Shown here one piece after another: positions 59,637 through 64,000 of a stretch of 64,000 nucleotides of DNA. Numbering within the stretch: the stretch's first letter is position 1; each line of letters opens with the position of its first letter. The DNA is from Gordionus sp. m RMFG-2023. Its lineage: Eukaryota; Nematomorpha; Gordioida; Chordodea; Parachordodidae. The notes under the pieces are model-generated. The model had not been told where the DNA came from and ran no database searches. It saw only the letters and a list, made by a program, of their open reading frames with translations. The position numbers and the translations under genes were made by a program. The DNA lies in NCBI RefSeq assembly GCF_954871325.1, contig NC_088777.1, positions 50,631,366-50,695,365 of the forward strand, given 5' to 3'.

Positions 59637-59640
59637 AAAT

Positions 59641-60160
59641 GCGCAGTCAAAAAAAATTTAAGAAAATTATTTAATTAAAAATTTTTTGTTTTACCTTCTA
59701 AACCGAATAACTCCTAGGAAACGATCAGCGTCACGCGCACCACTAAAACACTACTACAAACCTAAACTAAAACAACTATTAACCTTAAATAAATTCCCGG
59801 AACTCAACCAAACCTTCTAAAAATAAACTTTCGAAAAGTATACTAAATTAATAAAATCCAAAAAAAACAAAGCTGAAAATATACCAATCGTTTCTTTATT
59901 TTATTCTTAATTTTTCCAATATTCAACAAGTAAAAAAAATCGTAATTTTTTATATATAAAAAAAAATCCTTATATAAAAAAAATCCATATTATATAACTA
60001 CAATATTACATAAAAAAAATACCATGTGATTATAAGTGACGTGTTATAATATACAATATATATATATTTATAAACTACAATTATATCTAATTATCCCGAA
60101 AATAGGACACAGACAAACACTTAGAACAATTTTAGAGAGTGAAGACAAATTAAACCATCG
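59641..60160. other. possible 5' LTR remnant and AT-rich DNA
   Basis: Sequence beyond the candidate primer site, where the upstream LTR of the fossil would lie. No second copy was found to confirm it. Confidence 0.3.
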
Positions 60161-60383
60161 ATGATGAGGAGTATATATCATCTATGAAGACATCTTTGCC
60201 ATTTTTCGGGATGAATATTGACATAGAATATCTGTGAGTACAAATATAGATCACTGTGGAGGACGTTTAGTATGCCTCGAAAGTATGATAATGATGAATT
60301 AGGATTATATTAGGAATAAATTATATGAATTGGATCAGGTGGGTGGTCATGAATGGGTAACAGGATAAGGACCTTTTAATTGT

Positions 60384-60521
60384 ATGCACCATTTGGGACA
60401 TCGAATTTTTGATCGCAAATATCACGATAAGATTTCTAGGATACATAAAGGAGTAGTTACATCTGTACGCCAGCAGACCGGCTACCGTTATTTGTATAAC
60501 GCTAAAAACGCCTCAGTTTAA
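60384..60521 (+). CDS. unidentified 45-residue frame in a GC-richer island
   Basis: I do not recognise this protein. The frame starts ATG CAC CAT and ends TAA. It reads MHHLGHRIFDRKYHDKISRI and continues with VVTSVRQQTGYRYLYNAKNA. It is basic and has balanced codons, unlike chance frames in this AT-rich DNA. The surrounding island (60170-60600) is less AT-rich, with more partly readable sequence before and after. It may be an exon or a remnant of a longer gene or element. There is no ribosome-start context strong enough to argue that it is translated alone. Confidence 0.3.
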   Translation: MHHLGHRIFDRKYHDKISRIHKGVVTSVRQQTGYRYLYNAKNASV

Positions 60522-60599
60522 GAAAATCATGCTTATGCACAGCTGACATCATTTCGGCGGCGCAGAGCCAGAGCATAAATTTTTTAAAGATAATTTATA

Positions 60600-62731
60600 T
60601 ATTCTACACATTTTTAAATGGCCATAATTACTATTGTAAGTAATGTCATCAAGTCCTTATCAAATTAAATTATCGGATATTTTAACTTAATCTTTGTGGA
60701 ATGAATTTTTTTACCTCTTTCAATTTTTAATATATTAACTGTGATCAACAAAATTTTTTGCATCAACTATATTAGCATCTACTGTTTGAAGATAATTATT
60801 TATTGAAACAATTCTTATTAATATTATATAAATTAAAACGGGCAATATATAATTTATATTTATGCATTGAGACAAAAGACAAGTGACGTAGATTGAATCA
60901 TGATTTAAAACTTCCGATTTAAGTTTTATTAGAAAAGTAAAATAATACCTCACAGCCCAAAATTCTTATATAGAATGCATGTTTCTAAATGTCCAGAGTT
61001 TACGTCTGATGTAAAAACTTCTTGTATGGCCTCTATATTTAAAGGATACGGTTAAAATCTTAAAAAATTTATAATGCGTTTGGTAAATTAAAAAATAAAA
61101 ATTACAGTATTATACTAATTATTAACAATAAAATTCAACTTATTGAGCAATGTATATAATAACCATTTTTATAAATTTTTTTGGAATAAATTTTGTACTA
61201 CTCCATTTCTATATATTATATTTTCATCATTATACACCTGGCTTAATATATTATGAATTAATCTTGAATTATTTAATTGTTTTTAAAATGCAATTTGTAA
61301 AGCTTTCAACAGAAAGACTTTCCAGATCAATTATTCCTGTTTCCACAAAATAAATACCAATAAATTTAACCGAATTTTACAACCTGCTGCTTATTTTGTA
61401 TCAATCAACCTTGAGGTAAAAAATATTCCACATTTGTATTAATTTGTTTTATATAGCTCTCATATAAAATCATATTATAAGTTTAGTGTATACTAATATG
61501 GAATCACGTTTTTTCCAGAATACCAACAGCCATTATATTTACCATAAATTGATTATTGATATAAAGATATTTATTTATTTATATAATTATTGTGAATAAT
61601 TTCTTGGGGCAATAAATAATTTATATAATTAATTTACCTATTTAATAAATTATACTAAAATATCGGTATATCTTTCATGTTATGATTAAACACATTTCAA
61701 AAAACGGGACCCATTAAACAGCTGGGGTAAAACGAGATGGGATTAAGGTCCAAACGCGTTCTGACCTTTTACAAAACACCAGATGTGGGTACCAAAATTT
61801 TATCTTATAATTTTCCAATATCGCATAATATTTTAATATTTCTGAGATGTATCTCAAAATTTAAGCAAAGGTTATTACAGGAAAAATTACTATTATCCTA
61901 AAAAATGTAAAATAATTGGAAACTAATTAATATATTATGTTTAAAAATATGTTCCGATGATATAATATGAAATTAATACAGATAAATTATAATATTTATT
62001 GATATATTATTTTTACAATATTCAAGCGAAAGATTTCAATAATCTTGGTAACTTTGCTTAAAATAATTAATATGTTATCCAAATAAAATTTTTACATGTT
62101 AATATATTATTTGTAATAAATAGTTAATCAATGGAATGGCCTAGGTAATAATAATTTTTTTTATCTATCTTATTTTGCTATATTATTTTTAAGCATTTTA
62201 TAAAATTAATGATATTAGTCATTTACGACATAATGAATAAATTTAAATAGATAATATAAAAATTTTATAGCGCTAATTATTAGACATCAATTATAAAGTT
62301 ATAAGATTTCATATAAATAATATACAAAATATAATGTCTAAATTTCCTTTGGACAAGAATTATATTTTTATGTTCTTGAACTATTTTCGCTTCTTTCTAA
62401 GTTTCAGAACAATCCGAAACATGTTGCTAGTTTAAATATCTATTTTTTTATTCATTAATATTTATAATATAAATTCCTTTCTTATTTCTCTAAAAAATTA
62501 ACATTTATGTTTTAAGCGATAGTGGTGTTATTATAAATAATTTTTTCAAAAACTTCTTTCAAAATTAACTGGGCAGCGAATGGGAAGTTTAAAATTAAAA
62601 CATTTATAATATTAATTTTATAACATAATAATCAATACAATGCTTAAATATAAAATTGGTTATAATATTGGTCAAGTACCTTACAATTTTTTTAAAAAAA
62701 TATTATGTTTTATAAATGCGGGAGAAGTGAT
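60600..62731. other. AT-rich intergenic DNA
   Basis: No gene is supported. A patch at 61690-61800 is less AT-rich and contains GATGTGGGTACCAAA, also present at about 5659 near the possible solo LTR. Confidence 0.5.
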
Positions 62732-62944
62732 GGAAGGAAGGAAAGGAAGGAAGGAAGGAAGGAAGGAAGGAAGGAAGGAAGGAAGGAAGGAAGGAAGGAA
62801 GGAAGGAAGGAAGGAAGGAAGGAAGGAAGGAAGGAAGGAAGGAAGGAAGGAAGGAAGGAAGGAAGGAAGGAAGGAAGGAAGGAAGGAAGGAAGGAAGGAA
62901 GGAAGGAAGGAAGGAAGGAAGGAAGGAAGGAAGGAAGGAAGGAA
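62732..62944. repeat. GGAA tetranucleotide microsatellite
   Basis: 213 bp of GGAA repeats, about 53 copies, with a single one-base interruption near 62743. The near perfection over 200 bp indicates recent expansion or collapse of a longer tract. Frames through it (GRKE and PSFL repeats) are artefacts. Confidence 0.95.
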
Positions 62945-63034
62945 AGCTTTTTCGTCTACCAATAAATGACCATTTCGCCTCTAGCTTTTCGCTAAAGATA
63001 TTTTGCTTATAGCATTTTACAAGGAGGGCCAATA

Positions 63035-63175
63035 AATAGTCATTTAGATTATTCGCCTATTACTTTTTTGCCAAAAACTTTTCGATTATAGTATTTTCTC
63101 TTAGATCTTATTTGCCTATAGATTTTTCCTAAGACTTTTCGCCTGTTACTTTTTTGCCTAAGAAGAGCTAATAAG
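63035..63175. repeat. two short diverged repeats of TTCGCCT-TTACTTTTTTGCC
   Basis: TTCGCCTATTACTTTTTTGCC-type sequence at about 63049 recurs at about 63138 as TTCGCCTGTTACTTTTTTGCC, with related CTTTTCGC fragments on both sides. A simple period near 89 bp; origin unknown. Confidence 0.5.
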
Positions 63176-63827
63176 CGTCAATGAATACCAATAAAAGATA
63201 ACAAAAATGACAATTATATACATATTTAAGATAATAAGTAACAATTATAATAATCATTTTTTGAATATTAATTTGAATAGTTATCTGCAACTTTGAAATT
63301 GTAAAATGTTGGCCTCTTGCATAGGGTTCTTAAACAAAGTTTATTTAATATCACAAAGCCCTACTATTGTGGTAAAGGAAATGACAGATTATACTTTTGA
63401 TAACAAAATGCGAGCAGATAATAAACACCATAAGATCAAAATAAAACAAAATAAATAAAAGCAATATAGTCCGGGAAATTATAATTGTATCTTCAGATAA
63501 TAAACTATCCTATAAGAATCATTGCAATGACTTAATCAAGCAATGTTATGGCAAAACTTCCACAAAAAATATACTTATTCCACCAAACAATCATATATTA
63601 ATTATTGCTAGTGATAAAATCTTCAAAGCTTTCTATTCTATCAGTAAAAAATTAGCAAGCGGCTCGATGATCTCAGACTATATTATCTCCAATAACATAA
63701 CAAGTATTAAAAATCCTTCTAATAGTCATCTCATCAAAATTTTAACAACAATCCTGTCTCAAGAGGTTATTTCAATGAGATCATTAGTGCCTCTTTATTT
63801 TGTTGGAATACGTAATTTAATCGAATT
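63176..63827. other. AT-rich intergenic DNA
   Basis: No gene is supported. A 60-codon frame at 63667-63849 has no recognisable motif and runs into the dispersed repeat. Confidence 0.5.
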
Positions 63828-64000
63828 TCAAATATGTTTATATGAGTAAACCTTTTATAATTTTCACGAACAACACGATAAAATCGCAAAATATTTAAAA
63901 AACAAAATATTCAAAGATTTATTCCAAAATTTTAAGATTTTTTTTGAAAATATTTTTAAAGAATTTATATGTAATTTGAAAACAAATTTTTATTCCTATA
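63828..64000. repeat. dispersed repeat, second copy (cut by window edge)
   Basis: Direct-orientation relative of 337-530, beginning TTTCAAATATGTTTA and containing CCTTTTATAATTTTCAC and ATATTCAAAGATTTATT. Confidence 0.5.

Larger units (their letters stand above)
55570..59640 (-). mobile_element. Ty3/gypsy retrotransposon fossil, minus strand
   Basis: Read on the minus strand, the order is candidate primer site (59617-59636), gag-like region, protease/reverse transcriptase, RNase H, integrase. Protease-RT-RNase H-integrase order is that of the Ty3/gypsy group. The body is less AT-rich than its surroundings. No intact LTR pair was found: a ~40-bp similarity between about 55315 and 60230 may be what is left. 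The copy is broken, with roughly half a dozen breaks, and is moderately old since domains are still easy to read. No envelope gene was seen. Confidence 0.85.

Noticed and set aside
62640-63032. Frames coding GRKE or PSFL repeats
   Set aside because: Pure translations of the GGAA microsatellite.

Overview
This is a very AT-rich eukaryotic window (roughly three quarters A+T or more by eye) with no host gene that I can recognise. The repeat content is that of a eukaryotic nuclear genome: spliced hAT transposase, Mutator-like, piggyBac-like, RTE-type LINE and Ty3/gypsy sequences, miniature elements and microsatellites. A metazoan is plausible, but nothing here fixes the species. Most of the open reading frames are short and come from simple repeats or from decayed transposons.

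Layout. 0-15.6 kb: AT-rich DNA with a probable hAT-type miniature element (1743-2176), a possible solo LTR near 5.6-6.3 kb and a 236-bp piggyBac-like miniature element (14834-15069). 15626-17170: a Mutator-like element with long satellite-rich inverted arms, a transposase C-terminal remnant and a perfect 9-bp target duplication. 18326-32040: the main feature, a 13.7-kb hAT element with a perfect 8-bp target duplication and inverted arms of about 3.95 kb. Each arm carries a GGGTCG-type array, 16 copies of a ~119-bp satellite built around the palindrome TGACAATTGTCA, and a copy of the last transposase exon. Between the arms lies a five-exon BED/hAT transposase gene whose third intron holds further nested hAT remnants.

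33.1-36.8 kb: a small foldback element and a nearly full-length, decayed RTE-type LINE with a tRNA-like leader. 37165-39511 and about 48220-49905: two copies of a long-inverted-repeat DNA transposon family whose transposase carries a QGFHW-N-NQA motif. 47509-48046: a miniature element with CAGTGGCGTCGCTAG ends. 50376-53160: a second hAT with perfect 8-bp target duplication, again almost palindromic, inserted into a 353-bp tandem duplication. 55.6-59.6 kb, minus strand: a broken Ty3/gypsy fossil with gag, protease/RT, RNase H and integrase regions and a candidate half-tRNA primer site. 62.7 kb: a 213-bp GGAA microsatellite.

The common thread is architectural. At least three unrelated cut-and-paste families (hAT, Mutator-like and the QGFHW family) have inverted repeats of hundreds to thousands of bases, and in both hAT cases the inverted repeat has grown into the transposase coding sequence. 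This looks like a locus, or a genome, where inverted repeat expansion is common.
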